Origin: Erysipelotrichaceae bacterium OPF54
GTDB taxonomy: Bacteria > Bacillota_I > Bacilli_A > Erysipelotrichales > Erysipelotrichaceae
NCBI GenBank assembly: GCA_022834735.1
Contig: BQKD01000001.1
Span: 597,659-661,658 of the forward strand
Length of the DNA stretch: 64,000 bases
Direction: 5' to 3'
The position numbers and the translations under genes are program-made. Shown here one piece after another: positions 34,714 through 42,514 of the stretch. The notes under the pieces were generated by a model that saw only the letters and a list, made by a program, of their open reading frames with translations, made no database searches and had not been told where the DNA came from. How positions within the stretch are numbered: the stretch's first letter is position 1; each line of letters begins with the position of its first letter.

Positions 34714-34992
34714 ATGGAAAACGAGAATGGATTCATCAATCCGAAAACGATCAAGGTCTATCGCTTCCTGGCCATGCTGGGAATGACCGTGGCGGCAGCG
34801 ATCATGTTCGTGGTCAACAGAACGCTTGATTTCATGGTGATCTTTCAGTTTGTGCTCTACTTTCTGCTCTACATGTCTTTGATCAATGAGAAGAAAGGAA
34901 AATTTACATCGCAGGATGCCATATGGATGATCGTCACGATCTTCTATTCGATCGTGATGTGCGTATATTTCGGGATGGACCTGCAATTTTGA
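34714..34992 (+). CDS. Small membrane protein, DUF-type
   Basis: 92 residues with three membrane helices (FLAMLGMTVAAAIMFVV, FMVIFQFVLYFLLYMSLI, AIWMIVTIFYSIVMCVYFGM). GAGGAAGAG precedes ATG 34714. No family recognised. Co-transcribed with the preceding unknown. Confidence 0.65.
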   Translation: MENENGFINPKTIKVYRFLAMLGMTVAAAIMFVVNRTLDFMVIFQFVLYFLLYMSLINEKKGKFTSQDAIWMIVTIFYSIVMCVYFGMDLQF

Positions 34993-35006
34993 GAAAGCAT
35001 AAAAAA

Positions 35007-35041
35007 GAGGCTGAAACGCATCGTTTCGGCCTCTGCTTTTT
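35007..35041 (+). terminator. Terminator after the small membrane protein gene
   Basis: GAGGCTGAAACG / CGTTTCGGCCTC stem with a three-base loop, then TGCTTTTTT. Confidence 0.85.
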
Positions 35042-35045
35042 TCAA

Positions 35046-35122
35046 TGGCGCGCTCGATAGGGCTCGAACCTACGACCCTCAGAATCGGAATCTGATACTC
35101 TATCCAACTGAGCTACGAGCGC
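35046..35122 (-). tRNA. tRNA-Arg (anticodon CCG)
   Basis: 77 nt on the minus strand with acceptor stem GCGCTCG / CGAGCGC, D-arm GTAGCTCAGTTGGATAGAG, anticodon stem TCAGA / TCTGA around loop TTCCGAT (anticodon CCG), T-arm GGTTCGAGCC and an encoded CCA. Confidence 0.95.
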
Positions 35123-35143
35123 ATGAACTGTTCCATCCAGAAC

Positions 35144-35172
35144 ATTATACGTGATTTTGTGAAATTTGCCAA
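35144..35172 (-). promoter_or_regulatory. Promoter of tRNA-Arg(CCG)
   Basis: On the minus strand TTGGCA, 17-bp spacer, TATAAT, ending 22 bases before the tRNA. Confidence 0.75.
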
Positions 35173-35187
35173 TTCTTTTTTTTGTTC

Positions 35188-35216
35188 TTGAGTTGATATA
35201 TAGATGATGGTATAAA
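35188..35216 (+). promoter_or_regulatory. Promoter of uraA
   Basis: TTGAGT, 17-bp spacer, TATAAA, 34 bases before the ATG. No PyrR-type leader or attenuator fits in the short leader. Confidence 0.5.
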
Positions 35217-35249
35217 TTAGGATGGTAAAAAAGAAAGCGAGGTTTCTGA

Positions 35250-36524
35250 ATGGCAAAAAGAATCATTCAAGTTGAAGAAAAAGTGCCATTTAAAATGCTG
35301 GTGCCGCTAAGTATCCAGCACTTATTTGCGATGTTTGGAGCCACAGTGCTCGTACCGTTCCTGTTCGGGATCAACCCGGCAATCGTCCTGCTGATGAATG
35401 GAATCGGAACATTACTGTTTATTTTTGTTACAAAAGGGAAGGCGCCAGCGTATCTGGGATCCAGTTTTGCGTTCCTTGCGCCCGGCAATATGGTCATTGC
35501 GCAGTTCGGGTATGAATACGCTCTGGGCGGATTTATCGCCGTCGGCTTTGTCGGCTGCCTGCTCGCCTTTATCATTAAAAAATTCGGCGTCAAATGGATC
35601 GATGTCGTACTGCCGCCGGCAGCCATGGGACCAGTCGTTGCCCTGATCGGTCTGGAACTGGCCGGATCCGCCGCCAATACGGCAGGACTTCTCGACGAAG
35701 TTGTCAACATGAACAATGTAATCGTGTTCCTTGTTACTCTGCTTGTCGCCATCATCGGATCTGTCTGCTTCAAAAAGTTCTGGTCCGTCATTCCGATCCT
35801 GATCGCCGTCGTTGCCGGCTATCTGACAGCCGTTTGCGTCGGGATCGTCGACTTCACACCAGTCATGGAAGCGAAACTGTTCGCGCTCCCGAACTTCACA
35901 GCACCAAAATTCAACCTGGACGCCATCATGATGATGCTCCCGGTCATCCTGGTCATCGCTTCTGAACATATCGGCCATCAGGTCGTCACGAGCCAGATCG
36001 TCGGACGCGACCTCATCAAAGACCCGGGACTCGACAGAACATTGTTCGGAGACAACTTCTCCACGATGATTTCCGGATTCCTCGGATCCGTACCAACCAC
36101 AACATACGGAGAAAACATTGGCGTCATGGCCCTGACCGGCGTTTACAGTGTCCAGGTCATTGCCGGAGCAGCCATCCTTTCCGTCATCTGCTCTTTCATC
36201 GGACCGCTTGCAGCCCTGATCGAAACCATTCCGAATCCGGTCATTGGCGGCATTTCATTCCTGCTTTACGGAATGATCGGCGTCAGCGGCCTGCGCATCC
36301 TCGTCGACGAACATGTCGATTACGGAAACAGCGTCAACATGATGCTCACTTCGGTCGTGTTCGTAACCGGACTGAGCGGCGTCGCCCTGCACATCGGAAA
36401 CATTTCTCTTTCCGGAATGGTCCTGGCCGCCCTCGTTGCCATGATCATGTCCCTGGCCTTCTTCATCTTCAGCAAGCTGCACTGGCTCAATGAAGAAAGC
36501 GAAGAACCAAAAGACATGCTTTGA
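35250..36524 (+). CDS. uraA: Uracil/xanthine permease (NCS2 family), UraA-like
   Basis: 424 residues and about 14 hydrophobic segments. The N-terminus VPFKMLVPLSIQHLFAMFGA, then TVLVPFLFGINPAIVLLMNG, is the UraA signature. The substrate-binding glutamates are in ASEHIGHQ and TTYGENIGVMALTGVYS. It imports uracil with protons. No pyr genes are nearby, so it stands alone between two tRNA-bearing segments. Confidence 0.92.
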   Translation: MAKRIIQVEEKVPFKMLVPLSIQHLFAMFGATVLVPFLFGINPAIVLLMNGIGTLLFIFVTKGKAPAYLGSSFAFLAPGNMVIAQFGYEYALGGFIAVGFVGCLLAFIIKKFGVKWIDVVLPPAAMGPVVALIGLELAGSAANTAGLLDEVVNMNNVIVFLVTLLVAIIGSVCFKKFWSVIPILIAVVAGYLTAVCVGIVDFTPVMEAKLFALPNFTAPKFNLDAIMMMLPVILVIASEHIGHQVVTSQIVGRDLIKDPGLDRTLFGDNFSTMISGFLGSVPTTTYGENIGVMALTGVYSVQVIAGAAILSVICSFIGPLAALIETIPNPVIGGISFLLYGMIGVSGLRILVDEHVDYGNSVNMMLTSVVFVTGLSGVALHIGNISLSGMVLAALVAMIMSLAFFIFSKLHWLNEESEEPKDML

Positions 36525-36559
36525 TACAAAATAAGATTAAAATAAAATGCGATAAAGTA

Positions 36560-36590
36560 AAATGCCGGACAGATCGATCCGGCATTTTTG
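36560..36590. terminator. Bidirectional terminator uraA / AraC-type regulator
   Basis: AAATGCCGGA / TCCGGCATTT stem with an eight-base loop, T run on the plus side and A run on the other. It serves both convergent genes. Confidence 0.85.
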
Positions 36591-36593
36591 TCT

Positions 36594-37466
36594 TTACTGT
36601 TTCTGAATGACAGGCACCCAGATCTCGCTTTTGTAATCGGGACAGCTCATATCGCCATCCGTATACGCTTCGATATCCATCTCATAGGTCGGCACATAGC
36701 CGGAAGTCGGGAAAAACGTCGTGACAATTTCATTCCATTTTTCCTGGATCGCTTCCGGCATTGCCCCTGTGCATTCGAACACAGCCCATGTGCATGCCGG
36801 AATGGTCGTTTTCCGAAAACCTTCCGGCACCATCGTGTCTTCGCCACAGACCGCCCCGATCGCGTATTCGAACGTTTCCGGGCTCTCTTTGCCATTTCCA
36901 TAGCAGATCCCGAAAAGAAATTTCTGATCAGATGCCAGTTCGAGCAGCTCTTCGATCGTGCCATCCTTGCGCGACCGGGACCAGAAATCCGGGATCGTGT
37001 GCGTGTTTTCTCCATTATCCAGCGAATGGATCTCTGCTTTTTCCACCACATCGAACGCTTCTTTTTTAATGATCTTGTACTCCATGCTGTTACCTCCATT
37101 TATGATCAATTTCAAAGAAATCCGGGAAAAGGACCTGAGCTTCGTGCTCTCCTTTTTTGCCATCGAAGGACTGACCCCGTGAAACTTCGAAAATGCCCGG
37201 GAAAAGCTTTCGGGACTCTCGTAGCCATACTTGAGAGCCACATCGATCACTTTACATCGGCCGCTTTTCAGCTCGCTGCCGGCAAGAGCAAGCCGTCTGC
37301 AGCGGATATATTCCCCAAGAGAAATCCCGCACAAGCTGTGAAAGATCTTCTGAAAATAGAAGCTTGAGCTGGCAGCCTGCCCAGCCACCGCTTCATAGTC
37401 GATTTCTTCGCATAAATGCTCTTCCACATAATTGATCGCATTTTGAATGCCAGTCGTCCAGTCCAT
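36594..37466 (-). CDS. AraC-family regulator with GyrI-like effector domain
   Basis: 290 residues. Two helix-turn-helix motifs fill the first ~110 (IDYEAVAGQAASSSFYFQKI, VIDVALKYGYESPESFSRAF, HGVSPSMAKK). The rest is a GyrI/Rob-like ligand domain (MEYKIIKKEAFDVVEKAEIH, TIPACTWAVFECTGAMPEAI, and the C-terminal EIWVPV). Such proteins sense small hydrophobic or cationic compounds and often control multidrug or stress genes. No target gene is adjacent. A start AGGAAT... region precedes ATG 37466. Confidence 0.88.
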   Translation of the reverse strand: MDWTTGIQNAINYVEEHLCEEIDYEAVAGQAASSSFYFQKIFHSLCGISLGEYIRCRRLALAGSELKSGRCKVIDVALKYGYESPESFSRAFSKFHGVSPSMAKKESTKLRSFSRISLKLIINGGNSMEYKIIKKEAFDVVEKAEIHSLDNGENTHTIPDFWSRSRKDGTIEELLELASDQKFLFGICYGNGKESPETFEYAIGAVCGEDTMVPEGFRKTTIPACTWAVFECTGAMPEAIQEKWNEIVTTFFPTSGYVPTYEMDIEAYTDGDMSCPDYKSEIWVPVIQKQ

Positions 37467-37556
37467 CGTATTCCTTCTTTCTTTGTGCCTTCATTATAAA
37501 GAAGGCAGATCATAAAGTTCTGATCGTGTGTGCTCTCTTGTGTCAGATATTGCACA

Positions 37557-37586
37557 TTGACATCGTTTCAAATGAAATTGTATAAT
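37557..37586 (+). promoter_or_regulatory. Promoter of tRNA-Arg(CCT)
   Basis: Consensus TTGACA and TATAAT boxes with an 18-bp spacer, 12 bases before the tRNA. Confidence 0.85.
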
Positions 37587-37598
37587 ATTCCTGTTCCT

Positions 37599-37675
37599 GT
37601 CGCCATAGCTCAGCTGGATAGAGCAACCGCCTCCTAAGCGGTAGGTCGGAGGTTCAAATCCTCTTGGCGACGCCA
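37599..37675 (+). tRNA. tRNA-Arg (anticodon CCT)
   Basis: 77 nt: acceptor GTCGCCA with its 3' partner TGGCGAC, D-arm TAGCTCAGCTGGATAGAG, anticodon stem ACCGC / GCGGT around CTCCTAA (anticodon CCT), T-arm GGTTCAAATCC, encoded CCA. Confidence 0.95.
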
Positions 37676-37687
37676 TAAGAACATCAC

Positions 37688-37720
37688 GCCGAAGATCATA
37701 AGGTCTTCGGCTTTTTTTTT
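37688..37720 (+). terminator. Terminator after tRNA-Arg(CCT)
   Basis: GCCGAAGA / TCTTCGGC stem with an eight-base loop and nine T residues. Confidence 0.85.
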
Positions 37721-37723
37721 ACA

Positions 37724-37750
37724 AAAAAAACGGCCGATCGGATCAGCCGC
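37724..37750 (-). terminator. Terminator of the metY-cysK operon
   Basis: On the minus strand a CGGC.GATC / GATC.GCCG hairpin is followed by eight T residues, just after the cysK stop. Confidence 0.75.
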
Positions 37751-37757
37751 TGCATGT

Positions 37758-38690
37758 TCAATGTTCAAAAAGAGAGGTCGATAAATAGCGGTCGCCCGCA
37801 TCCGGGAAAAGAACGACAATGTTCTTTCCTTCGTTTTCCGGGCGCTTTGCCAGCTTGATCGCAGCCGCCAAGGCCGCCCCGCTCGAAATCCCGACAAGAA
37901 TTCCTTCCTCTGTGCCGACACGCCGCGCCGCGTCAAACGCCTCCTCGTTCGAAACCGTGATGACTTCATCATAAATATGGGTATCCAGCGTGTCCGGAAC
38001 AAATCCGGCACCAATGCCCTGGATCTTGTGAGCGCCCGCATGCCCTTCGCTCAGAACAGGAGAGCTTTCCGGCTCCACTGCCACGATCCGCACATTCGGA
38101 TCTTTTTCCTTTAAATAGGAACCGACGCCGCTGATCGTGCCTCCGGTACCGACACCAGCCACAAATATATCCGCTTTTCCATCCAGATCGGTCCAGATTT
38201 CCGGCCCGGTCGTTTTTTTATGAATTGCCGGGTTGGCCGGATTGGAAAACTGGGAAGGGATCCAGCTGTCCGGGATCGTTTTCGCAAGCTCTTCGGCTTT
38301 GGCAATCGCCCCCTTCATCCCTTTCGGTCCTTCGGTCAGAACGACTTCTGCACCGTACGCTTTCATGAGCTGCCGGCGCTCGACACTCATCGTTTCCGGC
38401 ATCACGATGATGACCGGATACCCTCTGGCCGCTCCTACGGCAGCCAGGCCGATCCCCGTATTGCCCGAAGTCGGCTCGATGATCGTAGCACCCGGCCTTA
38501 ACAAGCCTCTTTCTTCGGCATCATCGATCATAGCTTTGGCGATCCTATCCTTAACAGAACCGGTCGGGTTGAAATATTCGACTTTGGCGAAAAGGGCAGC
38601 CGGAAGCTTTTCGCTTTCTTCGATGCGCGTCAGGCGCAATAGCGGTGTATGGCCGATCAGCTGATCAGCCGAAGTATAATAACGGGACAT
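37758..38690 (-). CDS. cysK: Cysteine synthase, second copy
   Basis: 310 residues. [15 protein letters not shown] holds the PLP lysine, [18 protein letters not shown] the substrate loop, and [17 protein letters not shown] the phosphate loop. It is a divergent paralogue of the enzyme at 16140-17075. It starts three bases after metY on the same strand, so both form one operon, probably controlled by the divergent Rrf2 regulator. Confidence 0.93.
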   Translation of the reverse strand: MSRYYTSADQLIGHTPLLRLTRIEESEKLPAALFAKVEYFNPTGSVKDRIAKAMIDDAEERGLLRPGATIIEPTSGNTGIGLAAVGAARGYPVIIVMPETMSVERRQLMKAYGAEVVLTEGPKGMKGAIAKAEELAKTIPDSWIPSQFSNPANPAIHKKTTGPEIWTDLDGKADIFVAGVGTGGTISGVGSYLKEKDPNVRIVAVEPESSPVLSEGHAGAHKIQGIGAGFVPDTLDTHIYDEVITVSNEEAFDAARRVGTEEGILVGISSGAALAAAIKLAKRPENEGKNIVVLFPDAGDRYLSTSLFEH

Positions 38691-38693
38691 TTG

Positions 38694-39992
38694 TCACTCC
38701 TCCTTCTTTCTTTTCGAAACCGCCTGGAAACCTTGTTCCAGATCGGCAAGGATATCGTCGATATGCTCGATACCGATCGACAGCCGGATCGTGTTCGGAC
38801 CAATCTGCTGCTCCTTGAGCTCATCGGCCGACAGCTGCGCGTGGGTCGTCGTCGCCGGATGGATGACAAGACTTTTTGCGTCCGCCACATTGGCCAGAAG
38901 AGAGAACAGCGACAATCCGTCAATAAACGCATGCGCCTCTTCCCGGCCGCCCCGGATGTCGAACGTGAAGATCGATCCGGCCCCGTTCGAAAACAAGCGG
39001 GAGTACAGATCATGATCCGGATGCGTCGTCACGGCCGGATGATTTACCCGCTCCACCAGCGGATGGTTCTCCAGGTATTCCACGACACGCAATGCGTTTT
39101 CGACATGCCGTTCCACCCGCAGAGACAATGTTTCGATGCCCTGCAGGATCAAAAACGCATTGAACGGAGAAATCGTGGCACCCAGATCGCGAAGCAGGAT
39201 GGCCCGCACATAGGTCACGAACGGAGCGTCGGGAACAGCCGCCGCGAAAGACACGCCATGATAGCTCGGGTTCGGCTCGCTCAGCGCCGGGAACCCGCCA
39301 TTGTTCCAGTCAAACGATCCGTTTTCCACGATCAGACCGCCAAGAGAGGTGCCGTGTCCGCCAAGAAACTTTGTCGCCGAATGGACAACAAGATCGGCCC
39401 CGTGCTCAAAAGGGCGGATCAAATACGGAGTGCCGAACGTGTTGTCGACCACAAGCGGGATATGGTGCCTGTGCGCGATCCTTGCGACCGCATCCAGATC
39501 AGGAATATCGCTGTTCGGATTGCCCAGCGTTTCCAGAAAAACGGCTTTCGTCTCAGGACGGATGGCAGCTTCCACAGCCGTCAGATCATGGGCATCCACA
39601 AAAGTCGTCGAAATGCCGAAGTGGGGAAGATCATGGGCCATCAGGTTATACGATCCGCCATATATCGTTTTCTGCGCCACGATATGGCCGCCATCCTGCG
39701 CCAGCGCCTGCAAAGCATAGGCGATCGCCGCCGCGCCCGAAGCCAGGGCAAGAGCTGCCGTGCCGCCTTCGAGCGCCGCCACCCGCTTTTCCAGCACTTC
39801 CTGTGTCGAGTTTGTCAGCCGGCCGTAAATATTGCCGGGATCGCCGAGCGCAAAACGGCTGGCTGCCTGATCGCAGCTGTCGAAAACGTACGAAGTCGTC
39901 TGATAGATCGGGACAGCCCGCGCACCCGTTGCCGGATCCGGCAGTTCCTGTCCAACATGAAGCTGCAGTGTTTCAAAATGAGGAATTGTCAT
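38694..39992 (-). CDS. metY: O-acetylhomoserine sulfhydrylase / cysteine synthase (MetY-like)
   Basis: A 432-residue Cys/Met metabolism PLP enzyme. It begins HFETLQLHVGQE and has TTSYVFDS, the PLP-binding VVHSATKFLGGHGTSLGGLI, LGNPNSDIPDLDAVARIAH and VDNTFGTPYLIRP. The length matches MetY (430) more than cystathionine gamma-synthases (~380). It forms homocysteine or cysteine from an O-acetyl amino acid and sulfide. First gene of a two-gene operon with cysK, with a palindromic Rrf2-type operator in the divergent promoter region. Confidence 0.92.
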   Translation of the reverse strand: MTIPHFETLQLHVGQELPDPATGARAVPIYQTTSYVFDSCDQAASRFALGDPGNIYGRLTNSTQEVLEKRVAALEGGTAALALASGAAAIAYALQALAQDGGHIVAQKTIYGGSYNLMAHDLPHFGISTTFVDAHDLTAVEAAIRPETKAVFLETLGNPNSDIPDLDAVARIAHRHHIPLVVDNTFGTPYLIRPFEHGADLVVHSATKFLGGHGTSLGGLIVENGSFDWNNGGFPALSEPNPSYHGVSFAAAVPDAPFVTYVRAILLRDLGATISPFNAFLILQGIETLSLRVERHVENALRVVEYLENHPLVERVNHPAVTTHPDHDLYSRLFSNGAGSIFTFDIRGGREEAHAFIDGLSLFSLLANVADAKSLVIHPATTTHAQLSADELKEQQIGPNTIRLSIGIEHIDDILADLEQGFQAVSKRKKEE

Positions 39993-40029
39993 GTAGTATA
40001 GCTCCTTTCCGGGATGGTCAAACTATATT

Positions 40030-40055
40030 CCTATTAACCTACTTAGTCAATAGGT
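40030..40055. promoter_or_regulatory. Inverted repeat, probable Rrf2/CymR-type operator
   Basis: CCTATT-N13-AATAGG with overlapping ACCTA...TAGGT halves lies between divergent metY and the Rrf2 gene. The position suits a site that represses metY-cysK and perhaps autoregulates the Rrf2 gene. Confidence 0.5.
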
Positions 40056-40132
40056 AAGTGAAAGAAAATGTAATTTATTGTAACAAATGAAAATGGACAA
40101 ATCATGATAAGATGAGGGAAACAGGAGGAAGT

Positions 40133-40543
40133 ATGCTCATTTCAACCAAAGGAAGATACGCTCTGCGGTTTATGATCGATCTGGCCGAGCACGAGCAGGA
40201 CGGCTATGTGCGGCTCAGGGATATCGCCCAACGCCAGGGGATTTCCGAAAAGTATCTCGAAGCGATCGTAAAAGAACTGTCGCGGCAAAAGATGATCGCC
40301 GGTCTGCGCGGAAAAGGCGGCGGGTACCGGCTGGCCAAAGACCCCGGGCAGTACCCGGTCAAAGAGATCCTTGAATGCATGGAAGGTTCGCTGACACCTG
40401 TCGCGTGTCTTGAAAAAGGAAGCCAGCCATGTCCTCACCGTGATGCGTGCCGCACGATCCCGTTGTGGCAGGGACTCGATACGGTCATCTCGGACTATCT
40501 GGATCAGTTCACGTTAGCCGATCTTGTCAGACCGGAACGATAA
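40133..40543 (+). CDS. Rrf2-family regulator of sulfur genes (CymR/IscR-like)
   Basis: 136 residues: MLISTKGRYALRFMIDLAEH, helix-turn-helix DIAQRQGISEKYLEAIVKEL, wing GKGGGYRLAKDPGQYPVKEI and a three-Cys segment (ACLEKGSQPCPHRDAC) in the Fe-S-binding position. AGGAGGAA precedes ATG 40133. It is divergent from metY-cysK, so control of cysteine synthesis as by CymR is likely. The Cys triad hints that it may carry a cluster like IscR. It is a paralogue of the gene at 24743-25162. Confidence 0.88.
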   Translation: MLISTKGRYALRFMIDLAEHEQDGYVRLRDIAQRQGISEKYLEAIVKELSRQKMIAGLRGKGGGYRLAKDPGQYPVKEILECMEGSLTPVACLEKGSQPCPHRDACRTIPLWQGLDTVISDYLDQFTLADLVRPER

Positions 40544-40564
40544 GGAATGGAAAAGCATAAAAAG

Positions 40565-40591
40565 CGGCAGGCAAAAAAAGCCTGCCGTTTT
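40565..40591. terminator. Bidirectional terminator Rrf2 gene / antiporter gene
   Basis: CGGCAGGC-A7-GCCTGCCG with T5 after it; the antiporter stop codon follows immediately on the other strand. Confidence 0.85.
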
Positions 40592-41776
40592 TCAATTCTT
40601 ATTTGCATGAAGCAGCTTTTTATACGACCAGTCGATCGCAAATGCTCCTAACGGCGCAGTGATCACGATCGCGAGCACCGCTACAGTCAGCACGGTATCG
40701 CCGCACGCGAACCCTAACGCAAGCGGAATGCCGCCAATGGCCGCCTGTACGGTCGCTTTCGGCGTATAGGCGATCATCGCGAACAGCTTCTCCTTTTTCT
40801 TTAATGGAGTTTTTGCCAGGCACAGGAAGACACCGAGCATCCTGAAAAGCAGAGCGCCAAGGATCAGGATGACGGCCGGGATGCCGACCCGGCCGAAATA
40901 ACGAATGTTCAGTGTCGCGCCGACAAGCACGAACAGGAACACTTCGGCCGCCACCCACAGCTTGCCGTATTTTTCGGAAAGGCGCTGCGCCGTTTGTCCG
41001 CTTTTTTTCTGCAGACCGATCCCGATGAACAGGATCGCGATCAGCGCCGAGAATGTGATCGGCGTTTTCAGGCTGTCTTCGATCGCGGCCAGCAGGAACG
41101 AGACGCTCAATACGATCAATACCTTGGACGTGTCCCGGATCCTGGCCTTCTTAAAGAACGCGGCCAGCAGGAAGCCGGCCAGCAGACCGATCGCGATCCC
41201 AAAAACGATCGATACCGGAATGTTCACAAAGCGGAGCACAGAAATTCCTTCTCCCTGCATCATGCCTGTAAAGGTCGAAAAAAGCACGATCACGTACACA
41301 TCATCCACGGAAGCGCCGGCAAGAACGAGCTGAGGGATTCCTTCTTTCACCCCGTATCCTTCGTCCATGAGCCTGACCATCCTCGGCACGACCACGGCCG
41401 GCGATACGGCAGCAAGAACCGTGCCCAGGATGGCTGATTCGAGCATCGTGAGCCCCAGCAGCCTGGGCGCAAGCGCAAGGACACCGATCAGTTCGAACGT
41501 GGCAGGAACAAAGCACATCAGCAAAGCCGGCCGTCCCAGTTTTTTGAGTCCCGAAACGTCGAGGCCCAGACCGGCTCGTGTCAAGATGATGATGAGCGCG
41601 ATCTTGCGCAGATCGGCAGAAATGTTCAGGATATCGGGATCGAGAAGGTCGAGCGCAAAAGGGCCGAGCACGATCCCCGTGACGAGCATGCCGACCAGCC
41701 CGGGCAGCCTGAGCTTGCGGCAGATCCATCCCATAGACATGCCGACCAAAAGAATGAGCGAAATACTTAACAGCAT
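40592..41776 (-). CDS. Cation/proton antiporter (CPA superfamily, NhaP/KefB-like)
   Basis: 394 residues and about 12 membrane helices. Motifs are LPGLVGMLVTGIVLGPFALD, IILTRAGLGLDVSGLKKLGR, AAVSPAVVVPRMVRLMDEGY and AGASVDDVYVIVLFSTFTGM, the last carrying the Asp pair that binds the cation. There is no cytoplasmic TrkA-N/TrkA-C domain. AAGGAGG lies eight bases before the start. The long leader carries a structured, terminator-linked RNA that resembles the fluoride riboswitch, so export coupled to fluoride or acid stress is possible (inference). Confidence 0.85.
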   Translation of the reverse strand: MLLSISLILLVGMSMGWICRKLRLPGLVGMLVTGIVLGPFALDLLDPDILNISADLRKIALIIILTRAGLGLDVSGLKKLGRPALLMCFVPATFELIGVLALAPRLLGLTMLESAILGTVLAAVSPAVVVPRMVRLMDEGYGVKEGIPQLVLAGASVDDVYVIVLFSTFTGMMQGEGISVLRFVNIPVSIVFGIAIGLLAGFLLAAFFKKARIRDTSKVLIVLSVSFLLAAIEDSLKTPITFSALIAILFIGIGLQKKSGQTAQRLSEKYGKLWVAAEVFLFVLVGATLNIRYFGRVGIPAVILILGALLFRMLGVFLCLAKTPLKKKEKLFAMIAYTPKATVQAAIGGIPLALGFACGDTVLTVAVLAIVITAPLGAFAIDWSYKKLLHANKN

Positions 41777-41790
41777 AGAGTACCTCCTTC

Positions 41791-41884
41791 AAAAAAAAGC
41801 TGATGATCCCTGCCTAACGCAGAAGTCATCAGCTTAACAAGCGGTTCAAGTATGATCCATACTTCGGGAGACATTCATTCCCGT
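41791..41884 (-). promoter_or_regulatory. Candidate fluoride (crcB-type) riboswitch with terminator
   Basis: Read on the minus strand: CGGGAATGAATGTCTCCCG forms the first stem-loop (41883-41865). AAGTATG-GAT-CATACTT is a short hairpin, then GAACCGCTTGTTAAGCTGATGACTTC, shown here as AACCGCTT and GCTGATGACTTCT. Fluoride riboswitches share the GGxGAUGxxxUxCxCC start, AACCGC and GCUGAUGACUCCU. The AAGCTGATGA half also pairs with TCATCAGCTT followed by eight T residues (41826-41835 with 41797-41806), an expression-platform terminator directly before the antiporter ribosome binding site. The match is from memory and not exact in the first loop. Confidence 0.55.
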
Positions 41885-41955
41885 AATATGTTTCAGTTTA
41901 CCATATCGTCCGGAGAAAAAACAGGATATCGTTAAGAAAAAGGAGGATTTTTTTT

Positions 41956-42054
41956 ATGGCTGCAAGTTTGCCGGCCGCTTTTCTTTACCACTTGGTCGGG
42001 GAATGCGACCACTTGGTAAAGAGGTCTTTGTTCGTGTGGCGGATTGTGCTATAA
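41956..42054 (+). CDS. 32-residue upstream peptide before the LytTR gene
   Basis: A strong AGGAGG (41941-41946) with ideal spacing leads to ATG 41956 (MAASLPAAFLYHLVGECDHL, then VKRSLFVWRIVL, stop 42052). The LytTR gene starts seven bases after this stop and has no site of its own, so its translation is probably coupled to this frame. It may be a leader peptide with no function of its own. The paired ACCACTTGGT boxes lie inside it. Confidence 0.5.
   Translation: MAASLPAAFLYHLVGECDHLVKRSLFVWRIVL
41987..42017. promoter_or_regulatory. Paired ACCACTTGGT boxes, probable LytTR binding site
   Basis: ACCACTTGGT occurs at 41987-41996 and 42008-42017, 21 bp apart (two helical turns). Flanking bases also make TCTTTACCA...TGGTAAAGA a near-perfect inverted repeat. 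LytTR regulators bind paired direct repeats at this spacing, so autoregulation is likely. Confidence 0.55.
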
Positions 42055-42061
42055 AAAAGCC

Positions 42062-42514
42062 ATGAAGATAACTGTAGAAGTGGATGAAACGCTTGCGTGT
42101 CCTGAAATAACGATCCGCACGCCCGAGCTGAACGAACACATTGCCTGCCTGCAGCGTCTGCTTGCTCAAAGCACGACAACACTGGCCGTATTCAAAAACG
42201 AGAGCGAATATTATATTTCCCTGCAGGATATTCTCTTTTTCGAAACCGACGACAAGACGGTCATGGCCCATACGGTTTCAGAACGGTATGAAACCGGTCT
42301 GCGTCTGTATGAGCTCGAGGAAAGGCTTCCGGGGTCGTTCCTGCGCATTTCGAAATCGGCCATCGTCAATATGGACCGCATCTTTTCGCTGACAAGGCAC
42401 ATGTCCTCATGCCGGATCGAGTTTCAGGACACGCCCGAACATGTCTACGCGTCACGCCAGTACTACAAGCATCTCAGAGAAAAACTGGATGAGAGGAGAA
42501 CACAATATGAATAA
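42062..42514 (+). CDS. LytTR-domain transcriptional regulator (no receiver domain)
   Basis: 150 residues. After an ~50-residue N-terminal helix-strand segment comes a LytTR DNA-binding domain: NESEYYISLQDILFFETDDK, LYELEERLPGSFLRISKSAI and VNMDRIFSLTRHM. There is no response-regulator receiver, as in the stand-alone LytTR proteins usually paired with a membrane partner that inhibits them. The next gene overlaps by eight bases and encodes a membrane protein, which fits that LytTR-regulatory-system arrangement. Confidence 0.88.
   Translation: MKITVEVDETLACPEITIRTPELNEHIACLQRLLAQSTTTLAVFKNESEYYISLQDILFFETDDKTVMAHTVSERYETGLRLYELEERLPGSFLRISKSAIVNMDRIFSLTRHMSSCRIEFQDTPEHVYASRQYYKHLREKLDERRTQYE

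Noticed and set aside
38649-40001. 450-codon reading frame antisense to metY
   Set aside because: Arg-rich shadow frame opposite a conserved PLP enzyme; no start signals.
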